From Malacoplasma penetrans HF-2 (GTDB lineage Bacteria > Bacillota_I > Bacilli_A > Mycoplasmatales > Mycoplasmoidaceae), in assembly GCF_000011225.1 (NCBI RefSeq), contig NC_004432.1, positions 1 through 64,000 on the forward strand: a stretch of DNA of 64,000 nucleotides. Reading direction: 5' to 3'. The notes below the pieces were generated by a model. The model did no database searches, had not been told where the DNA came from, and was given only the letters and a program-made list of their open reading frames with translations. Every line of letters begins with the position of its first letter. Within the stretch, counting starts at the first letter, position 1. The position numbers and the translations under genes were made by a program. Shown in pieces: positions 1-11,369 of this stretch.

Positions 1-1359
1 ATGTTTACTTTAGCTCAAATTAAAAAAAAATACCTAATTATTAAAAAAGAAATTGAAAAAGAATTCCAAAATGAGAATTTTTACAATAACTATGTTTTAG
101 ATTCATCAATTTTTAAAATCAAAGATGAAAATGTTTATATCTTAGTAAAAAATGATTTTGTAAAAGAAGTTTTTACTAATGAATACAAAGAAATATTTGA
201 AGAATATTTTTCTATCAAGATGAATTCAAATTTAAATGTCTTTTTTATTACAAAAGAAGAAAAAGATATTAATAAAGAATTACCCACAATAGAAGAAAAA
301 CCAAAAACTTTAGAAATAAATCCTACATTGGATTCAAGGTTTACATTTGAAAATTACACAATTGGAATGTTTAATAAAAATGCATTTAAAGCTGCTTCTT
401 TATTTCTTGAAGAAAACAATAATTGAAAAACGCTACTGATTTATGGAAGTACAGGCCTTGGAAAAACCCATCTACTTCATGCTGTTGGTAATAAATTTGT
501 ACAGTTATTTCCTCAAAAAAATCTTATGTACATCCAAACAGAAGATTTTTTAGAAAAAATTTACAAAGCTATCTCAGAAGGTGGGACAAAAGTAGAAGAA
601 TTTAAAAATAGTTTTGATAATGTTGACCTACTTTTAATAGACGATATTCAATTTTTAAACAATAAAGAAAAATTAAATGAGATTTTTTTTAATATTTTTA
701 ATAGGTTGAATTCAAAAAACAAATATATAGTGATGACTTCAGATAAACTACCTACATCATTGAAAATAGATGACAGAATGATTTCAAGATTTAATTCTGG
801 TTTATCAATAAAAATTAATAAACCAGATACTGAATCAATTAAAAAAATAATCATAGAAAATATTAAAAAATCTAGGATTAAAAATCCTTTTTCTAATCTT
901 GCAATTGAATTTATTGCTTTAAGATTCAACTCTGACATCAGAACACTTGAGGGTGTTTTAAATAAAATATACTTTCACTTATTAGATAATGTTGATCCTA
1001 ATGAAATTATTAATGAAGAAAAAATTAGATCAATTATCGAATCAGACTCTGATTATGAAATTGTGTCAAATTTAGTTCAAATAAACCCAGATATCATTAT
1101 TGAAAGTATCTGTTTAGGTTATGGGGTTGATAAAAAATCTGTTATTTCTAAGAAAAGAAACAAACAATTCTCCTTTGTTAGAAAAGTGTGTATGTATGTT
1201 TTAAGAGAAAAAATTAACCTTTCTTACAATGAAATTGGATCTTTTTTCTCAAATAGAAATCATGCAACAGTTTTAGAAGCAATTAAAGATGTAGAAACTA
1301 AAGTAAAAAGTGATGAAGATTTAAAAGCTTTCTTAGATAATATAATGTCAAAATTTTAG
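1..1359 (+). CDS. dnaA: Chromosomal replication initiator protein DnaA
   Basis: This ATP-dependent initiator binds DnaA boxes and melts the origin. It is 452 aa when the TGA at 424-426 is read as Trp142. The Walker A loop GSTGLGKTH spans about residues 149-157 and the Walker B segment LLLIDD about 210-215. The C-terminal DNA-binding signature NRNHATV is at about 418-424. Length is normal for the family. The window opens exactly on its ATG, so the upstream promoter and any origin elements there are not visible. dnaN follows in the same direction after a 108-bp spacer, the usual arrangement. Confidence 0.98.
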
Positions 1360-1385
1360 TTTCCAACTTTCCAACATTTCCAACA
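1360..1385 (+). repeat. Three short direct repeats TTTCCAAC after dnaA
   Basis: Directly after the dnaA stop the octamer TTTCCAAC occurs three times, at 1360-1367, 1368-1375 and 1377-1384. No TTWTNCACA DnaA box is present in the dnaA-dnaN spacer. The same octamer followed by A recurs at 10874-10882 in the candidate origin region, and also once inside the rluD-type gene near 15656, so it is not specific. Confidence 0.5.
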
Positions 1386-1467
1386 GGCATAATAACAATA
1401 ATTAAAATAAGATAAATTAACAATAAATTAATTAAAATATATTAGTTGTTTGAAAAAGGATTTAAAA

Positions 1468-2586
1468 ATGAAAATCATTGTTAGTAAAACTAAACTTATT
1501 AATGCTTTAAGACTATGTAACTCAATTTCAGAAAATATTTTTTCTTCTCCAGTATTTTTAGGAACTCTTATAGAAGTAAATGACAATGAAATTAAATTTA
1601 CTACTTCTAATGGAATAATATCAACTCATTCTATTGTTGCTAAATCAGAAGATGCAAATATATTGGAAAAAGGAAGAATCTTAATAAAAACAAAGCCATT
1701 CTTTGCAATTATTTCTAAATTAAAGAATGAGATGATTACTTTAGAGAAAGTAGATAATTCGGTTATAAAAGTAAAAACATCTACTTTTGATTCAAATATT
1801 AATATTATGGATGAAGAACAATATCCAAATATTAACTTTTCATATAATGACTGAAACCAATTATCAATCTCACCTATAGTATTTAAAAAATCTATCTCTA
1901 AAGTTAAATATGCAGTTAATAACAATAAAGAAAAAATAAATATTATGAGTGGTATTTGTTTTAATTCAATAAGCAGTGAAAAAACTTTAGAGATAATAGC
2001 TACTGATGGATATAAACTTGCTCACTATAAATTTGAGTCAACTCCACAAGATTTTAGAATTGTCTTAGATGTTTCTTTAATAGAACTATTATTAGAGATA
2101 ATTGATTTTGATACTAATATTGAAATCTTCTTATTTGAAAGCAACATTATCTTTAAAGTTAGCAATACCATAATAGCTTCAAAAATTATTGAAGGTGACT
2201 ACCCTAATGTTTCGAGAATCATTGCAACACCTAAAGAAAACAAAGTAAATATATCTAAGAAAACTTTAGTTGAAGCTCTTGAAAGAGGATTAGCTATCTC
2301 ATCTTCTGAAAAGAAATCTATTGTTAAATTAAATTTTAGTAGTGAAGTACTAGAAGTCTCTTTTAGTAGTTCTGATCTTGGTAACTCTAAAGAAACTGTT
2401 TCATGCAAAGGAAAGGTTAATGAACCAACTCCAATTTCATTAAACAATCACTTCTTGTTATCACTTCTAAAAACATTTGATAATGATAACATCACAGTAG
2501 AGTTTTCAGATTCATTTAAACCAGTCCTTTTAAGAGATGAAAAAGACCCTAATTTTTTACAAATTTTAGTACCCATTAGAAACTAA
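1468..2586 (+). CDS. dnaN: DNA polymerase III beta subunit (sliding clamp)
   Basis: The sliding clamp tethers the replicative polymerase to DNA. The gene encodes 372 aa with one UGA Trp at 1852-1854. Residues such as the early MKIIVSKTKLINAL start, the central segment near ICFNSISSEKTLEIIATDGYKLA and the C-terminal ILVPIRN tail fit the three-domain clamp fold (last residues usually MP(M/V)R-type). The ATG at 1468 is chosen over a TTG at 1450 because AAAAGGA lies just upstream. Position after dnaA supports the call. Confidence 0.96.
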
Positions 2587-2641
2587 AAAAGAGTTTTTAA
2601 AAAATAGACATTTTAGTCATTTTTTCTTGAAAATGCTTCCA

Positions 2642-2675
2642 AAAACCATAAAAACAGTAATTTTATGGTTTTTTA
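2642..2675 (+). terminator. Rho-independent terminator after dnaN
   Basis: Arms AACCATAAAA (2644-2653) and TTTTATGGTT (2661-2670) form a 10-bp perfect stem with a 7-nt loop, followed by a T run. It separates dnaA-dnaN from the S4/gyrase transcription unit. Confidence 0.75.
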
Positions 2676-2775
2676 TTACTCATTTAGTATCAAAAATTCT
2701 ATTTTTTTAATTATTAAAATATATAATTCTATAGTTATGTATTCTTTTTATTAGAGAGTTTTTAAGTGATTTAAA

Positions 2776-3009
2776 ATGGAAAAAATTTATATTAAAACAC
2801 CATTCATTAAATTGTCTCAATTTTTGAAATTCATAGGCCTTATAGACAATGGTTCTTTATCTAAAATTTTTATTGAGGAAAATGAAATATTTGTGGATGG
2901 AGTTCTTGAAAAAAGAAGAAATAAGAAATTATATGAAAACTCTGTAATTTCTATAAATGAAAAAGAATACTTGATAGTGAATAGTGGAGAAAGGGTAAAA
3001 GATGAATAA
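2776..3009 (+). CDS. S4-domain RNA-binding protein, YaaA/RlbA type
   Basis: A 77-aa protein consisting of little more than an S4 RNA-binding fold: [30 protein letters not shown] at about 13-42 matches the helix-turn-strand core. The equivalent Bacillus gene (yaaA/rlbA) also sits between dnaN and the gyrase/recF genes, so synteny supports the call. Its end overlaps the gyrB start by 8 bp, suggesting translational coupling. The family is linked to ribosome assembly in Bacillus; the role here is inferred. Confidence 0.8.
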   Translation: MEKIYIKTPFIKLSQFLKFIGLIDNGSLSKIFIEENEIFVDGVLEKRRNKKLYENSVISINEKEYLIVNSGERVKDE

Positions 3010-4951
3010 AGAAACTAAAAAAAATACCTATTCTGCTTCTAATATAAAAATCTTAGAAGGATTAGAAGCTGTAAGAAAAAGACCTGGGATGTATATTGGA
3101 TCTACTGATATCAAAGGTCTTCACCACATGGTATGAGAAATTGTAGATAACTCAATAGATGAAGCAATGACTGGAAATGCTTCTGAAATCACAATAACTT
3201 TAACTAAAGAAGGTTCAGCTAAAGTTCAAGATGATGGAAGAGGGATTCCTGTTGAAAAACATGCTAAAACTAAAAAATCAACTGTAGAAACTGTACTTAC
3301 AGTACTACATGCTGGTGGTAAGTTTGATAATGACTCATATAAAGTATCTGGAGGTCTTCATGGTGTAGGTGCTTCAGTTGTTAATGCATTATCTAGTTGA
3401 CTAAAAGTTTGAGTATATAAAGAATATAAAGAACATTATATTGAATTCAAAGATGGTGGAAAACCAGTTGCTGATCTAAAAGTAACTAATGAAAAAGCTA
3501 GTATTAAAAATGGTACTATTGTTGAATTCTATCCAGACTTTGAAATTATGGAAAGAGCAGAATTTGATGCAGATACTATTAAAAGTAGATTAAAACAATT
3601 AGCTTACTTAAATAAAGGTATCAAAATCAATTTCATTGATGAAAGAACAGATGATAAAGAAACTTTCTTATTTGCTGGTGGAATTAAGCAATGAGTTGAA
3701 GAATTAAACAATGAAAAAGAACCTATTGTTCCAACAATTGTTTATGATGAAAGAGAAGAAAGTGTTAAAGCTGCTAATAATAAAGATAAATACAATATTA
3801 GAGTAGAAGTTGCTTTCCAATACAACAAAACATACAACAATTCTACTTTTACTTTCTGTAACAATATTAATACTACAGAAGGTGGAAGTCATGAAGAAGG
3901 TTTCAAATTTGCATTACAAAAGATTATTAATAAATTTGCAGTAGAAAAGAAATTATTAAAAGAAACTGATGAAAAGATTTCTAAAGAAGATGCAATTGAA
4001 GGTTTAACTGCAATAGTTTCAATTAAACACCCTAATCCTCAATATGAAGGGCAAACTAAGAGAAAATTAGGAAACAGTGAAGTAAGACCATTTGTAAGTA
4101 ATGTGGTAAGTGAAATATTTGAAAAATATTTATTAGAAAACCCAGAAGATGCAAATGTAATTATTAAAAAATGTTTACTAGCAATGGAAGCTAGAAAAAA
4201 ATCTTTTGAAGCTAGAGAAGCTACAAGAAGAAAATCTCCATTTGAATCAAACTCTTTACCTGGAAAATTAGCAGATTGTTCTACTAAAGATAAAGAAATC
4301 TCTGAACTATATATAGTTGAGGGGGATTCAGCCGGTGGTAGTGCAAAATTAGGAAGAGATAGAATTTTCCAAGCAATCCTGCCATTAAAAGGGAAAATTA
4401 TAAATGTTGAAAAAGCTAAGAGTGATAAGATTTTTTCAAATGAAGAAATTATTAATTTAATTACTGCAATTGGTGCAGGTGTTGGTCCTGAATTTAAAAT
4501 AGATAAATTAAGATACAACAAAATTATTCTTATGACCGATGCTGATGTTGATGGTTCTCACATTAGAATCTTGCTATTAACATTCTTATTTAGATATATG
4601 TATCCATTATTAGAAAATGGGAATGTATATATTGCATGTCCTCCTTTATTCAAATTTTCTGTAGGTAAATCATCTAAATATGCATATGATGAAAAAACGC
4701 TAGAAGAATTCAAAAAAGAAAACAGTAAAGTTAAGTATCAAATTCAAAGATACAAAGGGTTAGGAGAAATGAATCCTGATCAATTGTGAGAAACAACAAT
4801 GGATCCTAAAAATAGATTACTTTTAAAAGTAACTATTGAAGATGCTTTAAATGCTGACAAAGTGTTTTCTTTACTAATGGGAGATGAAGTTGCCCCTAGA
4901 AGAGAATTCATTGAAAAGAATGCAAAATACGTGAAGAATTTAGATATTTAG
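3002..4951 (+). CDS. gyrB: DNA gyrase subunit B
   Basis: This is the ATPase subunit of gyrase, which introduces negative supercoils. The product is 649 aa with several UGA Trp codons (for example 3134, 3398, 4787). GHKL ATPase motifs are visible: NSIDEA near residue 50, DDGRGIPV near 77 and [15 protein letters not shown] near 120. The TOPRIM motif EGDSAGGS begins near 440 and DADVDGSHI near 514. The ATG overlaps the end of the S4 gene; gyrA begins 18 bp downstream, so the three form one transcription unit. Confidence 0.97.
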
Positions 4952-4969
4952 AAAAGATAGGTTTTAAAA

Positions 4970-7483
4970 ATGTCATCAAATATTAATATAGATAAAATAA
5001 AAGAGAGTTTAAACAAAACTAAAGTAACTGATAAACCAATTTCTAAAGAAGTTGAAAATTCTTTTATGGATTATGCAATGTCTGTTATAGTTTCAAGAGC
5101 TATTCCAGATGTAAGAGATGGTTTCAAACCTGTTCATAGAAGAGTTTTATATGCTGCATATAATATGGGGATGACTCATGATAAACCATATAAAAAGTCA
5201 GCTAGGCTTGTTGGGGAAGTTATCGGGAAATACCACCCTCATGGTGATACAGCTGCTTATGAAACAATGGTAAGAATGGCACAAGATTTCTCAATGAGAT
5301 ATATGCTAGTTGATGGTCATGGTAACTTTGGTTCAATTGATGGAGACTCAGCAGCTGCAATGAGATATACAGAAGCAAGATTATCTAAAATCTCTTCTGA
5401 AATGCTTAAAAACATTGAAAAAGAAACTGTTGATTTCTCAGAAAACTATGATGGTAGTGAAATGGAACCAACTGTTTTACCAGCATTGTTCCCAAATATG
5501 TTAGCTAATGGATCATCAGGTATTGCTGTTGGTATGGCTACAAATATACCACCACATAACTTATCTGAAATTATAGATGCAGTATTACTTTTAACTAAGA
5601 ATAAAGACGCATCAGTAAATGAAATTAAGCAAGTATTAAAAGGTCCTGATTTCCCTACAAAAGCAGAAATTGTTGGGACTGATGGAATTAATAGTTATTT
5701 TGAAACTGGAAGAGGATCAATTACTATTAGGTCTAAAGCTGAAATTATTCATAGTAGAGATTCAAAATCACAAATTATTATTAAAGAAATACCTTATATG
5801 GTAAATAAAAGTAACTTGATTGACAAAATTGTTGATCTTGTGAAAACTGAAGCAATTGAAGGAATTGCAGATTTAAGAGATGAATCTTCTAGAGAAGGTA
5901 TCAGAATTGTTATTGAAGTTAAAAAAGATACAGTTCCTGAAGTTCTTTTAAATAAATTATTCAAAATGACACCTCTTCAATCAAACTTTAGTGTTAACAT
6001 GTTGGCTTTAGTTGATAAAGAACCAAAATTATTAAATATTAAAGAAGTATTACAAGAATATTTAAAACACCAAGTTAATGTTTTAGTAAGAAAAACTAAG
6101 TTTGAACTTAAAAAAGCAGAAGAAAGAGAACATATTTTAGAAGGTTTATTTATTGCAGTTACTAACATTGATGCAGTAATTAAAATTATTAGAGAATCTA
6201 AAGATAATGATGAAGCTGAAAAGCAATTAATTACTAAATACAAACTAACTAAAATTCAAGCTAAAGCTATTTTAGATATGAGATTAAGAAGTCTTTCAAA
6301 TCTTGAAAGACTAAAAATTGAACAAGAATTAAAGGAAGTAAAAGCATTAATTCAAGAATTAAGTGGAATTTTAAAATCTAGTGATAAACAAATGGATATT
6401 ATTTCTAAAGAGTTAATCAATTTAAAAAACACTTATGGTGATGAAAGAAAAACTGAAATTTTATATGGAGTTTCAGCATCAATTGATGATGAAGACTTAA
6501 TCCCTGTTGAAAATATTGTTATTAGTAGATCTGCTAACAACTATTTAAAAAGAATTTCAATTGAAACTTACAAAATCCAACGTCGTGGAGGAGTAGGTGT
6601 AAAAGGGGTAAGTACCTATAACGATGATGAAGTAGATGATATTATTACAACTACAACTCATACTGATATCTTATTCTTCACAGATTTTGGTAAAGTTTAT
6701 AGAATTAGAGCTCATGAAATTCCACCAGGATCAAGACAATCTAAGGGTGTTCCAGCTTTAAACCTAATGAATATTGAAAAAAATGAGAAAATATTGGTTA
6801 TGTTACCGGTTGAAGATTATTCAAAAGGCTTCTTATTCTTAGCAACTACTAAAGGTATTGTTAAAAGAACTAGTCTTTCTGAATATAACTCTATTAAATC
6901 AAATGGTAAAAGAGCAATTACTTTAAGAGAAGGTGATCAATTATTATCAGCTTTCTTAACAAGAGGGAAAGATGAAATCTACTTAGGTGCTTCTAATGGT
7001 TTATTAACAAGATTTAATGAACAAGATGTTAGAGTAATGGGAAGAACTGCATCTGGTGTTAAAGGAATTAACATAGAAGTTAAAGCAGAAGGTAGAAATA
7101 AAAAGAAAATTGATACTTCAATTAATGTAGTTGGTGCTTCTTCTTCTCTAAGTGGTGATTTAATCCTTTCAATTGGTGAAAAAGGGTTAGGTAAATTATC
7201 AGAAGCTGAAAATTACCGTTTAACTAGAAGAGGTTCAAAAGGTGTTGTTACATTAAAACAAAATGACAAAACTGGTAAACTAATCTTCTCTTCAGCTGTT
7301 AAAGGTGATGAAGAAATTCTAATTGTAACAAGTTCTGGAAAAATTATTAGACAAGAATTGAAGAACTTAAGAGTAATTGGAAGATCAACTTCAGGTGTTA
7401 CTTTAGTAAAATTACAACCTAAAGAAAAAATTATTTCAGCTGCAGTTTATAAAAAAGAAGAAGATGAAAATGAAATTGAGTAA
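4970..7483 (+). CDS. gyrA: DNA gyrase subunit A
   Basis: This is the DNA-cleaving subunit of gyrase. It encodes 837 aa with no UGA or UGG codon, hence no Trp. The catalytic tyrosine lies in [10 protein letters not shown] (Tyr133), preceded by the winged-helix segment [17 protein letters not shown]. The GyrA box [10 protein letters not shown] near residue 537 marks the C-terminal DNA-wrapping beta-pinwheel and distinguishes it from ParC. The ribosome-binding site resembles AAAAGATAGG. It is the last gene of the S4-gyrB-gyrA unit and is followed by a strong terminator. Confidence 0.97.
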   Translation: MSSNINIDKIKESLNKTKVTDKPISKEVENSFMDYAMSVIVSRAIPDVRDGFKPVHRRVLYAAYNMGMTHDKPYKKSARLVGEVIGKYHPHGDTAAYETMVRMAQDFSMRYMLVDGHGNFGSIDGDSAAAMRYTEARLSKISSEMLKNIEKETVDFSENYDGSEMEPTVLPALFPNMLANGSSGIAVGMATNIPPHNLSEIIDAVLLLTKNKDASVNEIKQVLKGPDFPTKAEIVGTDGINSYFETGRGSITIRSKAEIIHSRDSKSQIIIKEIPYMVNKSNLIDKIVDLVKTEAIEGIADLRDESSREGIRIVIEVKKDTVPEVLLNKLFKMTPLQSNFSVNMLALVDKEPKLLNIKEVLQEYLKHQVNVLVRKTKFELKKAEEREHILEGLFIAVTNIDAVIKIIRESKDNDEAEKQLITKYKLTKIQAKAILDMRLRSLSNLERLKIEQELKEVKALIQELSGILKSSDKQMDIISKELINLKNTYGDERKTEILYGVSASIDDEDLIPVENIVISRSANNYLKRISIETYKIQRRGGVGVKGVSTYNDDEVDDIITTTTHTDILFFTDFGKVYRIRAHEIPPGSRQSKGVPALNLMNIEKNEKILVMLPVEDYSKGFLFLATTKGIVKRTSLSEYNSIKSNGKRAITLREGDQLLSAFLTRGKDEIYLGASNGLLTRFNEQDVRVMGRTASGVKGINIEVKAEGRNKKKIDTSINVVGASSSLSGDLILSIGEKGLGKLSEAENYRLTRRGSKGVVTLKQNDKTGKLIFSSAVKGDEEILIVTSSGKIIRQELKNLRVIGRSTSGVTLVKLQPKEKIISAAVYKKEEDENEIE

Positions 7484-7526
7484 TCAATAACTCATTAAAT
7501 TCTTAAAATTACATATTTTATAATTA

Positions 7527-7553
7527 ACACTCCTAAACAGGAGTGTTTTTTTA
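7527..7553 (+). terminator. Rho-independent terminator after gyrA
   Basis: Stem ACACTCC (7527-7533) and GGAGTGT (7540-7546) with a TAAACA loop, followed by seven T. Confidence 0.9.
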
Positions 7554-8374
7554 TGTCAGAAAATTTAATAAGAATAGAGATAAAAGATATTAAAAATTTA
7601 AGAATATTATTTAGATGTTTTAGACAAAGTCAATAATCCATCATTTAAAAAAGTTCATTGACTAAATTTTTTGATGGTCTATATATAAAAAACTTTTTAA
7701 TTTATTAAGAATAGATAAAAATTTCAAAAAGAATAAAGAAATTGGATATTGTAAAAAAAGATTAAGTTTTAGTTGTTAAAGAGAAAAAACAAATATTTAT
7801 GGTTTTAGTCTTTAAAATACTTTTTACAAATTTTAAAGATTTATAAGAAAACCACAACTCTTTTTCAAATAAAGTTAATTTAATCATCTAATTAAAAATA
7901 AAACTTAACTTTTTTATTTAAAAAACTTTATTTAAGTTATGAGCACCTCTTAAAAATTTTTAAGTATTCCTAGCATTTTTCCTATCTATTTATAAATATC
8001 AAGACAAAATTTTAATTTTTAGTACTTTGATATTTTTGACAATTCTTTAATTTTGTTTATCTTTTCCATTTTGCACTCCTTTATTATAAAAATTATAAAA
8101 TCACCTTTTCTTTAGTTAAGTCCATCACAACTCTGGAGAAAGTAACTTTACCAACAATAATTAACCATATTAGGTATTTTTTAAAAACATGGTTTATTTA
8201 GTTAACTTTTTTACAAATGTTGGGAATAAACTTTATGGATAACAAAATGGAATATTTGTAAGAAATTAAAGGAATGAAAATAAGTTTTTAGTATTTAATT
8301 ATTTTTTATCTTTAACAGATTTAAAAACTAAAAAAATAACTTACAATAAATTTCTTAATTCCTACAAGAAATAG
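7554..8374. other. Decayed non-coding stretch between gyrA and the IS256-type element
   Basis: About 820 bp without a credible gene. A 27-codon frame opens at 7554 right after the terminator. On the minus strand AAGGAG and ATG at 8069-8067 start a 16-codon frame ending at 8019. An imperfect hairpin AAAGTTAA/TTAACTTT lies near 7874-7914. These look like remnants of decayed genes. I recognise no family. Confidence 0.6.
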
Positions 8375-9751
8375 GTACTGTAGCAAATTTTGGATAAACT
8401 CCATTTAGGAAATATTAAGATATTACTAACTGGAGTTTTTATTATGGCAAAAAAAGAAAAATCATCAGCTGAAAAATTATTAGAAAAATTAGGTGTTGAA
8501 AACAAAGAAGATTTTGACAACCTTTTAAAAGAATTAACCAAATCGTTTATAGAAAAAAGTTTAGATGTAGAAATGGATGGCCATTTAGGATATGAAAAAT
8601 GAGATCAGAATTCTAGAGAGTTTTCTAATAACTACCGGAAAGGAAAAACCAAAAAAACTTTAAATACTAAATATGGAAAATTGGATGTAGAAATTCCAAG
8701 AGATGTTAATTCTACATTTGAACCACAATTAGTAAGAAAACATCAAAGAAATTTAAATGACATAGAACACAATATTATTAAACTTTATTCTAAAGGAATG
8801 TCTACTAGAGAAATACAAGATGTTTTCCTAGACATGTATGGTGCAGGAGTAGATAAAGATTTAGTATCAAGAGTTACTGACAAAATTCTTCCTGAAATAC
8901 TTACATGACAGTCTAGACCTTTAGAAGATATATATATCTTATTATCTTTGTTGATGGAATTAGATTTAAAGTTAGAGATGACTCTCAATTTTTAGAAAAA
9001 TCAGTTTATATAATTCTTGGAGTTAATTTAGAAGGAATTAAGGAAATATTAGGTTTTTGAATAGGTGAAACAGAATCTGCTAAACAATGATTAAGTATTT
9101 TTAATGATTTAAAAAGTCGTGGTGTTAAAAAAGTATTTATTTCTTGTTCTGATAATCTAACTGGAATTAGTGATGCTTTTAAAAGTGCTTTCCCAGAAAC
9201 TTACATTCAAAAATGTATTGTTCATCAAGTAAGAAACTCTACAAAATTTGTTAGATATGATCACTTAAAAGAATTTACTGCAGATATGAAAAAAATCTAT
9301 CAAGCACCAAATTTTGATGTATCTATGAAAGCTTTAAAAATATTTACTGAAAAGTGATCTTCTAAATATGGCTATGCAACTAAATCTTGAAATAATAATA
9401 TAGAAGAGTTAACTACTTTCTTTCAATTTCCTGCAGAAATTAGAAGGCTAATTTACACTACAAATTTAATTGAAAATGTTAATAGAAATATTAGGAAGAT
9501 AACAAAAGCAAAAGGTGGAATTACATCTGTTAATGCATTATCTAAATTAATTTATTTAAGATTGATTAATATTTCAGAAAATTGGAAATCAAGAGTTGCT
9601 AATTGGGGTTTAATATTACAACAATTAAAAATCCTATTTGAAAATGAAATATAGGTTATTTCAAAATCAAACAGGATATGATATAAATTAAATCACTATA
9701 AACATTAGAAATGTTTAAAACCTAAATTGGACTTTATCCAAAAATCAGTAC
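8375..9751 (+). mobile_element. IS256-family insertion sequence, defective copy
   Basis: Imperfect terminal inverted repeats bound the element. The left end starts GTACTG at 8375 and continues into TTTTGGATAAACTCC. The reverse complement of the right end (9751 back) starts GTACTG and continues into TTTTTGGATAAAGTCC, so about 30 bp match with a 4-bp gap. The element is about 1.38 kb and carries one transposase frame. The flanking octamers (before 8375 and after 9751) do not match, so no target duplication is seen. The right end abuts a decayed IS3-type transposase. Confidence 0.8.
8444..9654 (+). pseudogene. IS256-family (mutator) transposase with a frameshift in an (AT)5 tract
   Basis: The first part matches the family N-terminal half: MDGHLGYEK, STREIQDVFLDMYGAGVDKDLVSRVTDKI, then a Trp-encoding TGA and RPLEDIY. 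The frame then fails at an (AT)5 run at 8928-8937. Removing one AT unit restores D-I-Y-L-I-I-F-V-D-G-I-R-F, the conserved strand with the first catalytic Asp. The rest continues intact through GVKKVFISCSDN, CIVHQVRNS and LIYTTNLIENVNRNIRK to TAG at 9652. The corrected product would be 402 aa, normal for IS256. The CDS has a GGAG upstream of ATG 8444. The copy is inactive unless slippage restores the frame. Confidence 0.88.
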
Positions 9752-10187
9752 ATTACCGCTGTCTCAGATATCAAAATGTACTTGTATAACTTTTTAAAAG
9801 TAAATAATTATTTTATTTATTTAAGTCATGTTATATATTTAAGAAACAAAGACCTAGTGATTTTTTTAAAAAAAAGAAATGATTTAAATATTGTTATGAA
9901 AACTTTTTGCAATAATGACTTTAGTAAGTATGAAATAGCTTATAGTGATCACAAAGCATAATACATAAGCAATATTTAAAATTATGTTAATTGGATATAA
10001 TACAGAAAACATCAGTGCAAAAGTCTGAAATCTTTACATAATGAGCTTATAAATCACTTCTGATTAGTATTTAACCAAGAATACTGAAATAATATTGATA
10101 CAAATAGTCTTAGTAATGAAGGAATTTGTAAAGAAACTACAAATGCAATTAATAGATCAATTTCAAAAGAATTTAAATTATTTTAGG
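9752..10187 (+). pseudogene. Decayed IS3-family transposase fragment (integrase core)
   Basis: From the IS256-type right end onward the translation reads VSDIKMYLYN, FIYLSHVIYLRNKDLVIF, RNDLNIVMKT and IAYSDHKAQYIS. This resembles the rve core of IS3-type transposases (TDIT, FLYLSPVIDLYNREI, HSDQGSQYTS) including two catalytic Asp positions. An ochre stop at 9959-9961 and further frameshifts break it. A later segment, LHNELINHFWLVFNQEYWN, resembles the region with the catalytic Glu. The N-terminal part is not found on the other side of the IS256-type element. Similarity was judged by eye. Confidence 0.5.
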
Positions 10188-10453
10188 TAGATTAACCCCT
10201 ATATGTCTTAGTTGTATTATTGATTAGTAAAACACTTATATAAAAATAAAAAACACTGCATTTTAAATTCAGTATAATCACAAATTTGTGTAGTTATTGA
10301 GGAATAGTAATTTACATTATGATCATTTAACTTACTTATTACTAAGTGTAATTTTTAAATTTAAATTCAAAAGAAAGCACTATCTGAAAATATATTATTT
10401 TTAAACTATTAAATGTGTTTTAAGTAAATAAGATATTTCCTAAGAACAATGAT

Positions 10454-10511
10454 AATAACAATGGAAGTTAATCTAATTCAAAGAATAGCTAACATTGTTA
10501 TTTTTTCTTTT
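10454..10511 (+). terminator. Terminator-like hairpin
   Basis: Arms AATAACAATG (10454-10463) and CATTGTTATT (10493-10502) form a 10-bp perfect stem with a 29-nt loop, followed by a T-rich run. It lies between the IS remnants and the AT-rich partition/origin region. Confidence 0.55.
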
Positions 10512-10777
10512 TGCAATGATTTTTAAAAGAAAAAAAGAAAATTTAACCTTATTTATTGTTTTTATAAAGCAAATATTTTTTATTATCAATAATTACGTAA
10601 TTAATTATATATTCATAATTATAATAATTACAATTACATAATTTTTTAGGTAATTGTTTAAAAAATAAAATAGTTCTAAATTTTTGGATTTCAACAAAAA
10701 TCATTTTTTAAAGATCAAAAACACACTTTAAACAAGTTTTAAGCATATTTTAAGAGATTTTAAATCAAAAACAATGA

Positions 10778-11369
10778 TTTTACACAGAATTGATTTTTAT
10801 TCTTCTCAGAGAGCTTTATTTTGATTTTTTTTACTAGAAAAAACAATTTTTAATTTTTTACTAATCCAACGACTTTCCAACACTTTTTAACTATTACTTT
10901 AGTAATAGTTAATATAACATAATTTTTTGAAAAAACAAGAGAAAATTTCAAAAAGTGAATTTTATTTTTTAAGTATTACTAAAGTAATACTTAAATTATA
11001 CACAAAGTTTAGCTTATTTCAAGAGAGATGTTTAGAAATCTTTCAATCATTACTTGGATTTCAGGTATAAAAATCAAAATAAAACTAATTTTTTCACAAT
11101 TATGAAAATTTAAGCAAAAAATATTCAAATAAACCTATTTTTAAAGCATTTTAAGAGGTTTTAAATAAAGTCTAGTGGTTTCCTACTGAAAATTATATAA
11201 AGTGTCTTAAAAAGGCTTATTTTGAAAAATACAGATATTTTACACACAGATAAAAGAGTTGATAGTTGTTTTATACCCGATATATTCCATAACTAATTAC
11301 GTAATTATTGAATAAAAACCCTGAAAACCTTGTTCTTGATAAAAAAGTTTCCATTTATTGTGTGTAAAA
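10778..11369. promoter_or_regulatory. Cluster of five DnaA-box-like 9-mers (TTWTNCACA)
   Basis: Matches are TTTTACACA 10778-10786, TTATACACA 10996-11004, TTTTTCACA 11090-11098, TTTTACACA 11238-11246 and TGTGTAAAA (minus strand) 11361-11369. TTWTNCACA is the classical bacterial DnaA-box consensus. At roughly 80 percent A+T I estimate well under one match per 1.8 kb on both strands by chance. No such box occurs in the dnaA-dnaN spacer. Binding is inferred. Confidence 0.5.
10888..10994. repeat. Pair of perfect inverted repeats with complementary cores
   Basis: The first, 10888-10911, has arms TAACTATTAC and GTAATAGTTA around TTTA. The second, 10969-10994, has arms TTAAGTATTAC and GTAATACTTAA around TAAA. 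The cores ATTACTTTAGTAAT and ATTACTAAAGTAAT are reverse complements of each other, so the two sites face opposite ways 81 bp apart. They lack a T tail suited to a terminator and may be protein-binding sites. Confidence 0.6.

Noticed and set aside
4039-4521. Antisense frame within gyrB (and similar long minus-strand frames within gyrA, fusA, rplA and the PGM-like gene)
   Set aside because: They lie wholly within conserved genes, have no ribosome-binding sites and show low-complexity composition expected from reverse reading of AT-rich codons.
8928-8937. Programmed ribosomal frameshift in the IS256-type transposase
   Set aside because: IS256 transposases are normally single-frame, no slippery heptamer or downstream structure is evident, and a 2-bp AT expansion explains the break fully.
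9776-9961. Stand-alone 61-aa gene
   Set aside because: The translation continues a degenerate IS3-type integrase core upstream of its ATG, so it is better explained as a transposase remnant.
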